Part shown: piece after piece, positions 14,120-30,500 of the stretch | Layout of the letters: each line of letters begins with the position of its first letter | Numbering within the stretch: the stretch's first letter is position 1 | DNA from: Echeneis naucrates | Taxonomy: Eukaryota; Chordata; Actinopteri; Carangiformes; Echeneidae | Assembly: GCF_900963305.1 (NCBI RefSeq) | Contig: NC_042519.1 | Coordinates: 9,653,501-9,717,500, forward strand | DNA: 64,000 nt | Direction: 5' to 3' | Made by a program: the position numbers and the translations under genes | Notes under the pieces: model-generated | Told to the model about the DNA's origin: nothing | Databases searched by the model: none | The model's input: the letters and a program-made list of their open reading frames with translations, nothing else

Positions 14120-17059
14120 GTAATTTAGAACAAAATGTTTATTCAAATCAAAAGGAAGAACTAGACAAAAGGTTAAATCATTCAGAACATAGTATATTCA
14201 TAGAATATCTATACACCCTCATGATTAACAGACAAAAAAAAGAGAAGATAAAAATAAAAATACAAATGTAGAATGAAGAAAATTCAGTGAGCAATATTGC
14301 ACTTTGTTTCTAAAATGTTTCAGATCCCATCTCCTAGGTTCTTTGACCTCTGAACATTTCAGTTCCTGCCTTTACCGGGTCAGGAGTTTAGCTTAGTTTT
14401 GACACTGGACTACTCTGAGGCTCAAGCAAATGGACTATGGAATTGACCAACCTGAAACAAATATGTGAGCTTATTCATTACCGTGTAGCTTGATTAAGTT
14501 TCCCTAAGATAAAAATCCAAACCAAGAACTGCAAACAAATAGAACAACCCATAACATGAGTCTAAATATGGAAGATGCAGTTCATCTGCTATGTTGCCTA
14601 AGTGTTTCTCAGAAGGAGGGAGGGGTGCTGGTCAACAGCTGCCACCCGCTCCCCCCGGCCCGAAGAAATCAGAAAAGTCTGGGAAACCAAATCAGGAAAG
14701 TTGCTTGTTGAACTACAAAGCAAACTAAAAATCAATGCCCAGATATACATGAAAAAAAAAAAAAAAAAAAAAAAACAACTGACAACCATCGTCAGCTTTA
14801 GAAAAGCAACACAATTGAGAGGCCTGTCCAGGATGCCATTTTAGCAAAACACTTGCTTCTAAAGGACTTATTTTCCTCTTCCCTTTTTGTCCTTTTGAAT
14901 AAAACACAAAAAAAGGTTTCAAAACATACAGGTGTTTACAGATATACTGAAAAAGGAGAAGAAGAGTTAACATAGACACTGAAAGATGATGAAGAATCAT
15001 GGTCAGGTCTTTTTCTGTGTCAAGGCCACTAAGATAAGATCACTTTAATAATCTGCAGTTGCTTGATTACAGTCAGAAGCTGTATATTAAGTTGCCAGCT
15101 GGATCTGGGTAAGAGCGTGCACATATACAACACGTACAAACTTGTGTCAGCCATGTTTTAAAATGTTGTACTGGAAAAATCCTCTAGTATATTGTGGAAA
15201 TGGTTTTTCTCCAGACCTTCGCCATAGAATGTTTTTTTTCTATCAAAAAAGTGCTGCTTTTCTTTTTTTCCCCCACTTAAGTCAAACCTCTGTTGCAGCT
15301 GGTCTTGTGTTGAATGAGTTAGGAAACCAATGTATTACTCATGTCAACCTACGACTACTTGTTCTGACCAGTCTGAACGGAGGTTTAGCAACAACCCCAG
15401 CTATTCGTTTGTGCTGGGTTAGCTTCTTCAACATAGAAGCAATGCTATTCCTCAATTCTCTTTCTTTTATTTATTTTTTTCAGTTAGCATTCTGGCTTCA
15501 TTGGTCTGGTTTAAAAAAAAAAAAAATCTAACTGTTGATTGGATGAACAGAGCAAGTGCAGCGGGACAAAAAGGGAATGTGATTCATCTCAGAAAGCTGC
15601 CTTGCTTCTCTGTAGGTCTATTCTCTTGTTATGATAGTAAAAAAAAAAAAAAAAAAAAAAAAACACAACTTCAATTTTTTAACAGTGCAATTGAAAACCT
15701 ATATTTTTTTTTTCTCGTTTTTTTTTTTTTTTTTCCCGCCCCAACCATTTGGCAAATGAGAAGACCACCTGAGACAGTGCTTTTTGGGCAGTAATGCAAG
15801 CCTGGCTTGCCCTAAGATTAGGAGTAGAGGGGCTGCAGGCAACCAGGGTGAGGCGAGTCCCCCCCCCACAGTTTTCCACCTTCTGTGACACACAAAGTCA
15901 CACACTTTTCTTGTCAGCTACAATTTCAGTGGCAAGTGCAGGTCTGCAACCCTCCTAATCCAAATCCGGAGCAATCGCAACACAGAAAATGCTAAAAGCT
16001 ATTCTATGATTGGGGCTGACTACAAGAACAGAATAACAGAGCTAAACTAAACGGAGGGAAGCCACACTTGTATCCAAGCTTAGGAGGCAACATCTTAAAG
16101 AGCTTCCAGGTGGAGATGGTGTGCTGCAGCTGTTAAAAGTCCTGTCTAGTTCTTATAAGTCACTGAGGAAATGTCGTAAGGAGAGAAAGAAAATTCTTAA
16201 ACAGCTTAAAACAAATTCAGTGCTGACCTTTTCAGTCTTCCAAAAATCAAATCCTGTTCTCAGCATTGCTCAAAATTATGCAGAAGAAAGTCTCAAAAGT
16301 TAAGCCTGCAGTCTTATTTTTAGTCTGGTGCATTACAAGGCTGAAACCAAACTATTAGTGATTTTTTTTTCCTCAATTCTCATCATTAAATGGAGCCACA
16401 CAACTCAAGTAAAGAATAAAATGTGCAAAACAAAGTCCCAAATGAGGCAGGAGGATCTAGTCTTTGCTCTGTTGATGACTGCTGCTTAAAACTTTCATTC
16501 ATACAGACTGATGGTTAGAACTTTGTTGTCGTTTGTCTTGCTTCCCATTTTCTCTATGGGCATTTTCTGCTTAAGTCTGGACATGATTACTTCTGCCCTT
16601 TGTGTGAGGAGCCATGTCCGTATGTGCCATGAGTGCAGAAGAATCAAGGGTGAAAGAGGAGCTTAGCAGGCAGAGCCTTGGTGATTCCTCCTTTTCATCA
16701 TCAATACATCACCAGGGCTCTCACAGCTAGTGGGTTTTTTTTTCCCCCCATACAGACTGAATGTGTGTTCATCTGTACATGTCCCACCTGCAGCAGGCTG
16801 ACACAGGAAGGAAGTGAAACCCCACACTTGTGAGTCCTGCTTCTGTCACTGAGGGGAGGCAGGAACAGATTTCTCCAACCCAACACAACTGCAGGTATTT
16901 GTCCAAGACTTTGTTGGTTGGTTGGATACTTTGTTTTTCTCATGATGCCAACAGCGTAGCGTGAACGTTGTTGTTGGAGAAAAATAAACAAAGCTGAGCC
17001 TTGCAAACAGGTTCCTGGGAGTTCTTTGAGTCGCTCAGGGGAATTTTGAGGAATACCCT
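14120..17059 (-). other. arrdc3: arrdc3 3' untranslated region
   Basis: This is the stretch downstream of the arrdc3 stop on the minus strand. An AATAAA signal on the minus strand (TTTATT on plus at 14,138-14,143) is a plausible polyadenylation signal, giving a UTR of about 2.9 kb. Mammalian ARRDC3 also has a long 3' UTR, to my knowledge. It contains several homopolymer tracts, read as poly-U in the transcript near 14,775-14,751 and 15,663-15,640. The exact end is inferred from the signal only. Confidence 0.55.
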
Positions 17060-21585
<4,526 letters not shown>

Positions 21586-22080
21586 GGTGGAAAGGGACAG
21601 GCTACAGAGACCTTGAAGTAAAAAAAAAGTCTATGAAAAATAATCTCATAAGAAAAAAGGGGGGATGCAGCTTTTAGACACTGATCAGTATCTCTGCCCT
21701 GCAAAAAGCAGTAGGCACGATCAGTGGCTTCTCTGCGAACAGTTCATTGAGATGCGTGAAGGCTGAATAACAGCAATGGATGCTGTTATCGTCCGCCTCT
21801 CTGCGTGTTGGTCTCCAGTCAAAGACAAGGAAACCCCCGTAGCTCGGCTCACTTTAAGCGACGGTCTGAGTGAAAAACAACCTTGGGCGCATGCGCTGGG
21901 CTCGAACAGCCCCCTCTTCCGCCTTCTGGAACAAGGCAGAGCAGTGTGGCCCGGAGCCAGCTGACAAGTTTGGTCCAACAGCTGAAAGGCTGCACAAAGA
22001 CATGTCCAACCTCTGTGCTGTGGAGGGGACACTCCACAGGTTATGTGTTATTATGGGAAAAACACGCCGAGTGGCCACCA
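21586..22080 (-). promoter_or_regulatory. arrdc3: arrdc3 5' flank with NRF1-type palindrome
   Basis: This is the sequence upstream of the arrdc3 start codon. It contains GCGCATGCGC at 21,887-21,896, a perfect NRF1-type palindrome common in CpG promoters, about 300 bases from the ATG. No TATA box is evident. The transcription start is unknown. Confidence 0.4.
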
Positions 22081-23452
22081 TCCTAATTTATGTCTCTACT
22101 TTCTTTCAGAGATGCATCTCGGGAAAATGTCTGATGACAATGAAGACACGTATCCTCACTGTTTGTGATGGTCGTCATTAATAAGCCATCACTGCAGGAT
22201 GTTTTATACAACCAGCTCTATCTTTAGGCATATGTCTGCATGGTCGTCCGCGATATAACCCACGCACATGTGGTCTCCCGTGTACCACTACCACCCCCAC
22301 ATCCCAGTGCAACCCCCACAAAACCACAGGCACATGCTATATGAGGCTGCAGCACAGCCTGTGGACCACTGAATGGGCTCATCAGGAAAAGCTCCCTTTG
22401 TTTAAATCTGTCACATATATAGTTTTAGGGTTGAGATTATAACGATCCATGCACACACAGGGGTTGAAGGGGCTTTCTCGTTGTGTTGAACTCACAGTTT
22501 TAAAGAACAACTTTGAGGCCCAACTCGCCACCTGGTGGCCATCCAGGGTTATTAGCTGAGCTCAAAGTATCACCTGTTGAACAGCAGTTACTCCCGCATT
22601 TATTTAAAGGAACAGGTAGAAATAATGGTCATCAGCAATAATGGCCTCTAGGTTTCAAGTCAGTATGGTTAAAATGAAGCTAATTAATTCACTATAAAGG
22701 AAAATGTACTTTATGGACAGTTTGATTGGTATTTATATATAAAAATAACTCCCTGTATTTGGAGGACTGTGCTTGTATGGCGTTGGATGTTTAAAGTTCG
22801 TCAAGATTAGATCATTAAAACCTAACTATTTTAAAACGAAATAATTATGAATCGTGTTTATTTCAAATACCTCCTATCATTTAAACACATCAGCTGTAGT
22901 CTTTAATTTTACTATTCACTCATTAATTCATTAATTCCGCAATATTTCATTTCGTCTACGAAAATTTATTGCCAAACAACTAGAAGCCCTGAAAAGTGCA
23001 GCGTTGCGGTTGTTTGTTTGCCTCCACAGAACTGGACAGCACTGGCTACCCTAAACAACTGTTTCCCTCTAGCGTTTTTACTAAATTATTACACTTTAAA
23101 TGATTTAAGCATCTTTCCCTTTTCACCTCTCTGTGATTATTATATTATTGGTTGGAAATGGGCGACAGATGTGCTCAATGTAAAATATAAATAAACAATA
23201 ATTTATCAATTTATCAATTTTTATCAATCAATCAATCAATGATTACCGATGTTGGACTGCTTCGTTCAAAATGAAACATTGAATCTCTTATTTTGAAAGC
23301 GTAACCAGGATGTTTATAATGAAACTCCCCACACTGAAGAGTGACTGGCTCTTGCAGGAAAGAGGAACTTCTGAAAACGTCTGCTCTGATAAATCGCACT
23401 CACTTCACTCGGGTCTGCCCGTTTGCTCAATAGGAGGAACTGAAACGCTGTC
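22081..23452. other. intergenic, between divergent arrdc3 and arsk
   Basis: About 1.4 kb of AT-rich spacer between two genes transcribed away from each other. It contains a short (ATCA)n run near 23,215-23,240 and no supported gene. The arsk promoter should lie in the last few hundred bases. Confidence 0.5.
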
Positions 23453-26315
23453 ATGACTGCATTAGTGCTGACTTTGATTTTCCTGTTTCAAAATTGTGGT
23501 CATTTTTTTTGCCAAACTGGAAGCAAACCCAACATTGTGATGGTGATGAGTGATGCATTTGTAAGTATGGATGAAGTCACAGGAAAGTATTTTATTACTG
23601 TCTAGCAACTTCTATAAAGACATGTTCATGAGGCTACAGGATAAGAGTTAAAAGCTCCACGTTGTACAGAGATGCTCTGCATTGTTATATTTAATCTTTG
23701 CTTGATTATCTGACTTATTGGCTTAAATTTATTAAAGGCATTTCCCTTGCTTCTTCAGGACGGGAGATTGACATTTGAACCTGGCTGCAGAGTTGTACAG
23801 CTGCCGTATGTAAACTACCTCAGGGAGCTTGGTTCTGCCTTCCTTCATGCTTACACCAATTCCCCCATCTGCTGCCCCTCAAGAGCAGGTGACTGTCACC
23901 CACCAAAACACAGGGAAATCATCATTTGATTGCAATTAAAGAGATATTATGGTGCGTAACCTTTTCATCTAGGTGAATTAATACATGTATTTTGAAGTGG
24001 TTAAACTCTGTTCTTAGCAATGTGGAGCGGTCAGTTTGTTCACCTTACTCAGTCATGGAACAACTACAAGTGTCTAGATGCGAATACAACCACATGGATG
24101 GATTTTCTGGAGGCAAACGGATACCTCACCAAGATGATGGGCAAGCTGGACTTTGTCTCAGGGAGTCATTCTGTCAGGTAGGTGGATCGGGTCAGTGTAC
24201 TCAAGTGTGGGATCAGGTAAGAAAACATTTTCACAAACCTCTTTCTTATTAACCCAACAAAGATGATAATAACATATACACACCCATATACACATATGGG
24301 TGTGTATATGTGTATAGAGCTGTCAAGAACCTTCTTTATGAATAAGAGCCAATAATAGACTGTCTGTGTGGGCATCTATTTTCCAGAGCATGGATGCTGA
24401 TTTTCAAATACTTCTTTCCACTTCCCATTTTAGTCTACACTGCCAGAATCTTGTTGTGTTTAAGTGTTTGTGCAACCCCTGTAGTAATCGGGTGGAGGCT
24501 TGGACAAGAGATGTTCCATTCCTCCTGCGTCAAGAGGGACGGCCAGTTGCACAACTTATCGGGAACATGTCCACAGTAAGGATCATGAAAGAAGACTGGA
24601 AAAACACAGACAAGGCTACACGGTGGATCCACCAAACAGCTGCGGCCTCACACCAGCCCTTTGCCCTTTATCTTGGCCTTAATTTACCTCATCCTTACAA
24701 AACCAAATCTCTGGGTCCCACTGCAGGGGGATCTACCTTCCTCACCTCACCATACTGGCTCACAAAGGCATGCTTGTCTTACCTCTTTCTTGTTCTGTTG
24801 CTGCCAAATTACTCTGTATCATTGTAACCATTGTGAAATTCAATTTCCTTACTGTATACACACAGGTGTCTTCTGATCTCATCTCCATTCCAAAATGGCT
24901 ACCTATGTCTTCCATGCACCCCATTGATTTCTACTCGACCTTCACCAAAAACTGCAGTGGTGTCTTCACCGAGGATGAAGTCAAAAGTATCCGGGCCTTT
25001 TATTATGCTATGTGTGCTGAAGCGGATGCCATGTTGGGTTAGTTGACAGCAGCAATTCACCAGAGGCCCATCTGACTGAGAATTATTTGTGGATTAGGCG
25101 AGGGGGGGGGTTTGCTAATCAGTCAAATTGCCCAAATGCCAAATTCCGATCTCCAACTTCAGTAAGGCATATGCAGTATTTCCACTCTAGAGTACATCAA
25201 GTCAGTCAGTGGTGAGATCCTGTTTACCAGCTTTCTGTCCTGTTATTTGAAATGCATTGACTGCATTGAAAAGTTTGCATAATCTCACTGTTAACTCTGT
25301 GTTCCACACCATCTGTCTCAACAGGCCAGGTCATTTCATCTCTGCGAGACACTGGCCTGCTCAACAACACAGTTGTGATCTTTACATCGGACCATGGCGA
25401 GCTGGCCATGGAGCACCGGCAGTTCTACAAAATGTCAATGTTTGAGGGCAGTTCCCGTGTTCCTCTGCTGATCATGGGGCCCGGGATGAAGTCTGGTTCA
25501 CTGGTCAAAGACCTTGTGTCTTTAGTTGATCTCTATCCTACTATGTTAGGTAAGGCAGGAAACAGAAAACGGCATATTTAAATATCAATTATAAATTCTA
25601 CATAATTAAAAGAATAAAAGCATTATGGTTGCCTTGATGGAAAGGGATATAAACTGCCTGTAATAGTAGCAGCAGAACAAAAGCAACAATGATTTTAAGA
25701 TTTTAACTTGACATAATGCACTTAATGTTTTGCAGATATTGCAGGTATTTCAGTGGTAGGTAATCTCAGTGGCCACTCCCTCCATCCTCTACTATCCAAA
25801 TCCAACCATTTTCCCAAGATACAGCGTCCAGACTGGGTCCTAAGTGAATATCATGGTTGTAATGTCAACGCTTCTACATATATGCTGAGAAGTGGGAGGT
25901 GGAAATACATCACCTATGCAGATGGCCAGAGTGTCCCTCCCCAGCTGTTTGGTGAGTTCTTAGTTTCATTCATCTTTCACTAATTAAATGCCACCTTATA
26001 ACTCACTATGACTCTTTAGAATTTTGTCTTCTTTCTTGTGCAGATCTTACACTGGACAAAGAAGAACTTAACGACGTAGTTCACAAATTCCCTGATGTAC
26101 ATGTGCATCTGGACAAGCTGTTGCGTACCATTGTAGACTATCCAGTGGTTTCTGCGGCTGTCCATCGCTACAATAAAAATGCTTTTAGTGCCTGGCGAGA
26201 TAGTCTCGGAAAAAACTATAGCCAGGTCATTGCTAATCTCAGGTGGCATGTGGATTTTCAAAAAGATGTGTTAGCTAATGAAAGAGCTATTGACAGGTGG
26301 CTTTATGGGTCTTGA
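23453..26315 (+). CDS. arsk: arylsulfatase K
   Basis: A lysosomal sulfatase that removes 2-O-sulfate from glucuronate in heparan and other glycosaminoglycans (family knowledge). Eight coding exons: 23453-23560, 23759-23888, 24018-24177, 24485-24767, 24866-25037, 25325-25549, 25736-25951, 26044-26315. They join in phase to 521 residues (human 536). Residues 1-20 form a hydrophobic signal peptide. The sulfatase signature CCPSR at 74-78 supplies the cysteine converted to formylglycine. The metal-site stretches MVMSDAF|DGR (29-39) and SDHGELAMEH are intact, and YPTMLD and FHGCNVNASTYML-like blocks follow. Intron 4 has a GC donor (after 24,767), the only choice that keeps phase. A polyadenylation signal lies at 26,942. 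The gene looks complete and functional. Confidence 0.95.
24272..24311. repeat. perfect 17-bp inverted repeat in an arsk intron
   Basis: Arms 24,272-24,288 and 24,295-24,311 are perfect reverse complements around a 6-base loop. Composition is TA/CA-rich, so it probably arose from simple-sequence slippage, but the arms contain a non-simple CCC/GGG core. Confidence 0.85.
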
Positions 26316-26965
26316 GATGAAAGAAGTTTTTGCAGTTATAATGATACAAGGAAGGGTTATTCAACTATGTTGTTGATTGGGCCACACTAAGTTGTCAGGC
26401 CTGAGAATTTCCCTGAGCTGTTCTGTTTATTGGCTCTACTCTTATAGTCTTATTGGCACTTTTTGTTGTTTGTTGTTGTAAGAGAGAAAAAACAATTCAA
26501 GAGCAGAGTTAAAACTACTTTGTTTCCTCATATATACTCAGGTAACATTTTCTGAAAGCAAACTTAACCAGAACAAGGATTTACTACAGGGCTTCCTCTA
26601 GGACAATGTTTAACTGTGCAGCAATTTCCCTGCATCCCCCTTATCACTGAATCCACTGTTCTCTGAGTGACATGTAAAATTAATTTATTCAGATTATCCA
26701 TCCAGTTCGGATTTAATTTGAGAACAATCCCACAACAATGAGGTGGTTACATTTCATCATCGTCACGTTCATATAATTTTATTGACTTTATGTGTTTGTT
26801 TCAAACTGCTAGCACACAAAATGTTCTTGTTTTTTGTTTTTTTTTATTCATTGTGTTATGAGCTGTACTGGCACTTTGAACAAATGATATCAAGTCTCTC
26901 CTATTGCCTTCCATTTGTTCATCAATAATGATGGATAAATTAATAAAGATTATCTCACTTTGTAT
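26316..26965 (+). other. arsk: arsk 3' untranslated region
   Basis: AT-rich sequence after the arsk stop, with AATAAA at 26,942-26,947. The cleavage site is inferred to lie 15-20 bases beyond. No other gene is seen in this stretch. Confidence 0.6.
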
Positions 26966-27059
26966 TTATTTCTGTCTATGTTTTATTCTTAAATATATTT
27001 ATTTTGTTTTTGTTTTTTTAACATAACCAAACCGCAAGTAACTTTATTTTGAAAATTAT

Positions 27060-27523
27060 ATATGGGCGTGACCATATGCCTTTCACTTCCGTGTTACTGA
27101 ACATGAGCAGAACGAGCAGTCGACGTAAACAGTGGGTGACCAGTTTTGTTCATATTTACAAAACCTACATTGGTAGCAGCTTATTGAACTATTATAGTAT
27201 AGTATGTATTACTTCCAAATAAGAAATAAAGTTTAAAACCACGTCTCATTCTCGACACATCGTTTTTAACTAATGTAAATTGAGTTTACCAAGCTAGCCC
27301 TGCTAACAGAAACTAGCCACATAAGTCAGCTGTTGACTGTCCAGTCAGGACAATTAACCATCAAACTTAAACTCACTGTAAATCAGTTTGATGGTGTTAG
27401 AGATGATGAGCTGCCTGTAAGTGTTTTCTTAAAGCTTATTATGTTGATCCATTATTTTGGACTCAGGATGACGTGACAGAATTTCTCCTGCTGTGTATGC
27501 TTGTTACACTCAGATAAAAGAAG
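27060..27523 (+). promoter_or_regulatory. skic3: skic3 promoter and 5' UTR
   Basis: CACTTCCG at 27,084-27,091 is an ETS/GABP-type site typical of housekeeping promoters. The start codon at 27,524 is only 11 bases after a good acceptor (AG at 27,512-27,513), so a non-coding first exon probably lies near 27,110-27,200 with an intron between. The exact first exon is not resolved. Confidence 0.4.
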
Positions 27524-30500
27524 ATGTCTGGAAAAGAGGTGAAAACTGCACTGAAAAGTGCCAGAGAGGCCATTAAAAACAAAGAATTCAAAGAAGCTCT
27601 GAAACACTGTAAGGTAAGGCATCTCAGATACTGAGGAGAAGTCAACTTAGGTCCTGACTGTTATTGAATAGACCATTGTGTCTCTCCTACTGGGGTGTTG
27701 CATGTGTGATTTTTCTCTTTAATGTTGTTACAGGCTGTTTTGAAAATTGAGAAGAACAACTACAATGCATGGGTTTTTATTGGCTTGGCAGCCAGTGAAC
27801 TTGAGCAGCCAGATCAGTCGCAGACAGCCTACAAAAAGGCAGTGGAGCTCGAGCCTGAGCAACTACTGGCATGGCAGGTGGGATACAAAAGCGTAGTGGT
27901 GACTTCTTACATTGAGAACAAATTATGTACAGATACTGTCCTGTCAGTTGAGCCGAAAATATCAGCTGTCAAATCACATCTGGATTCCTACTGCACAGTG
28001 ACACATTTCTTAAAAAACTTTCCATTCTGACTGAGAATGTTGCATTTTTCATGACTTGTGTGTGTGTTTATGTAGCAAACATTTTAGTATTGTGTTTGTG
28101 CTTTAGGGCCTAGCCAATCTTTATGAAAAGACTGATCAGTGGGATTTCAAAGTTGAGCTGCCTAATGTCTATCAGATGCTTGTTGAGCTGTATGCCAGGT
28201 AAGATATGGAGGTAATTTTAATACAACAGATGGCTTCATGTAAAAAGAAAAGTTAATAATATCTCAAGTGTCTATTAATATTTAAAAAAATATATACGTT
28301 TTTTTTTTTTTATTACATTTTGTAGTTTTGACAAGTTTGCATGTATTTCATGATGTTTGCGATGATGTTTTCTATCCACAGCTCAGACAAAAAAAAATGT
28401 TATGAGGTGATCAAAAAGCTCTCAGATATCTATCAGTCTGACAAGGAATACTTAAAGGTATGTATTTTTAAAGGTATGTGGGTAAGGCTAATTAAAATTT
28501 ATTTTTGGGTTATTCACTCTTTTGAATTTGTTTGTGTTTATAGTTAGCAAAGGTTTGGCTCCGGCTCATTCAGCTGAAAGAGGAAGAAGCTGTGGCCAAG
28601 AATGAGTTACTGGAGCTGTGGCAACAGATGACCCAACATCTGTCAGAGTGCCTTAATGATGAAGAGCAAGATGATGAAACTCAGCAGCATGTAAAACTTT
28701 GCCAAATGCCCACTTAAATTCTTCAATATGTAGTTTTTGTGTATGATCACTTAACTTAGTACCCTTCAATATAATATTTCATGTCAGTCTAATATACAAG
28801 CCCCAAAATGTTACAGTCCGGAGTTAAAGTGGATCTCGTATTGATTTTCCTAATCCTATCTACTGTCTAACCTGTGGTAACAGCAACATTTTCTTCACTG
28901 TCAACAGTTAATCACAGCATTTGAGAAAACCTTGGCTCTCATAGATCCTGTGCCAGGAGAGAAACACAAGAGCATCTCAGCAGACTATGTTAAATGTCTT
29001 TCTAAAGTAAGTGTACCTCTTCAGCATACATCTGTAGCACAATCCAATGATCACAGAATATCAATTGTTATCAATCAATATTATTGTACTTATATTCATT
29101 CAAATATGCCACCTCATACTCCTCCTAAATCACCTGCTCATCAGGAATCTGTTTTTGCTTTAGCTACCACAAGAAGAAGCCAAAATGAAAGAGGCATGTG
29201 AGTCCATGTTGTCCAACTACCCCAACCAAAGCTATCCTCTTGAGGTCCTTTGTTCTCATTACCTCAAAACAGGTAAGCTGCTTTTGAATATGTACAATAA
29301 TTGAAATTTGTTTTGTTTTTTTATAATAAAATGGCACTTTCAAGCATTGTGGAGAAATATTTTTTCTTTGAAGGTGTCCTGAATGAGGATAGAGTCAGCT
29401 GCTTCTCCCGGCTCCTGGATCTGGCCCCTAACTGTGGATTAGGCCACTTAGGTCTGGGCACCAAAGCACTTCAGGAAGGAAGATATAAAGATGCCATTAA
29501 GGACCTTTCAGAGGGTTAGTTCACACTGAATTAATTCTCTTCTTGGTGAAAAAGTCACCTGAACGCTTTATAGTGAGCCATATATTTTATGACCATCACT
29601 GTTGATGGTAACTGTCCATGAACTGTCTCCTCTGTTTTGTTAGGGCTGAAGAAAAGTCGCTCTACTACTGGATGGCATAACCTGGCTGAAGCTCAGTTTA
29701 AATTGCACCGATACTTAGACAGTGCTGCATCATGTTCTGAAGGTATGTGTGGGCTGCTATATACTCCATCATTACAGCCATTTAGACCAGTGGTTCTCAA
29801 AGCATGAGTGGGGCTTTCTGGGGTTCCATTGCAAAAAGTGGAATAATGTGTTTTCATGCATATGTGACACAATCACAGACAAAATGATTGGTTTTGGCTT
29901 GGAATAAAACATCTAAAAGCAAAAATATTGTCAAATGGGGAGGGTGTTGTCTAATTTGCTTCAATTTGTAATCTCCTGAAACTTCACAGGAGGGATTTCC
30001 GAATGAAACCCAAATTTGATCAAACAATGTATGGTCCAAACAAAAATCCTGAATTTCAGTGTTCGGTCCCACTAGGTCTGATGACATGTGTTTCTGAGGA
30101 CAAGGATCTAAGGGTCAAACTGCTCAAGTTGAAGCTGGAGGCTTTAGTTAAATGTAGAGAGGGACAAAAGGCTGCAGATCAGGCTTTGGAGACATTTTCA
30201 CAGGTAATGTGATAAATAGCATGCTGTTTGTCTATTTATTCTGTGTTTATTAGGAATGTATTTTGTAGTTGTGGCCATGCATACACTGTGAATGTGGATG
30301 TAGTGCTACAGAATGTTAAAGGTAATTTCTGTTTCTTTGTGGGTTTTTTTGTTTTATTTTTAATTTTTTTTAAGATTCCAGATGCTGAGAAAGACCATGT
30401 TCTCGTAGCCCTTAAAGGACGTGCATACCTTAATAAAGGACAGATTGATCAAGCACTTAAGGTTATAAACTTTAAATCTGCTGAATTCTGTCATTCTGAA

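Noticed and set aside
29790-30060. CAGTGGTTCTCAAAG in a skic3 intron, like a hAT transposon end
   Set aside because: Only one end is visible, with no target-site duplication or second terminus found.
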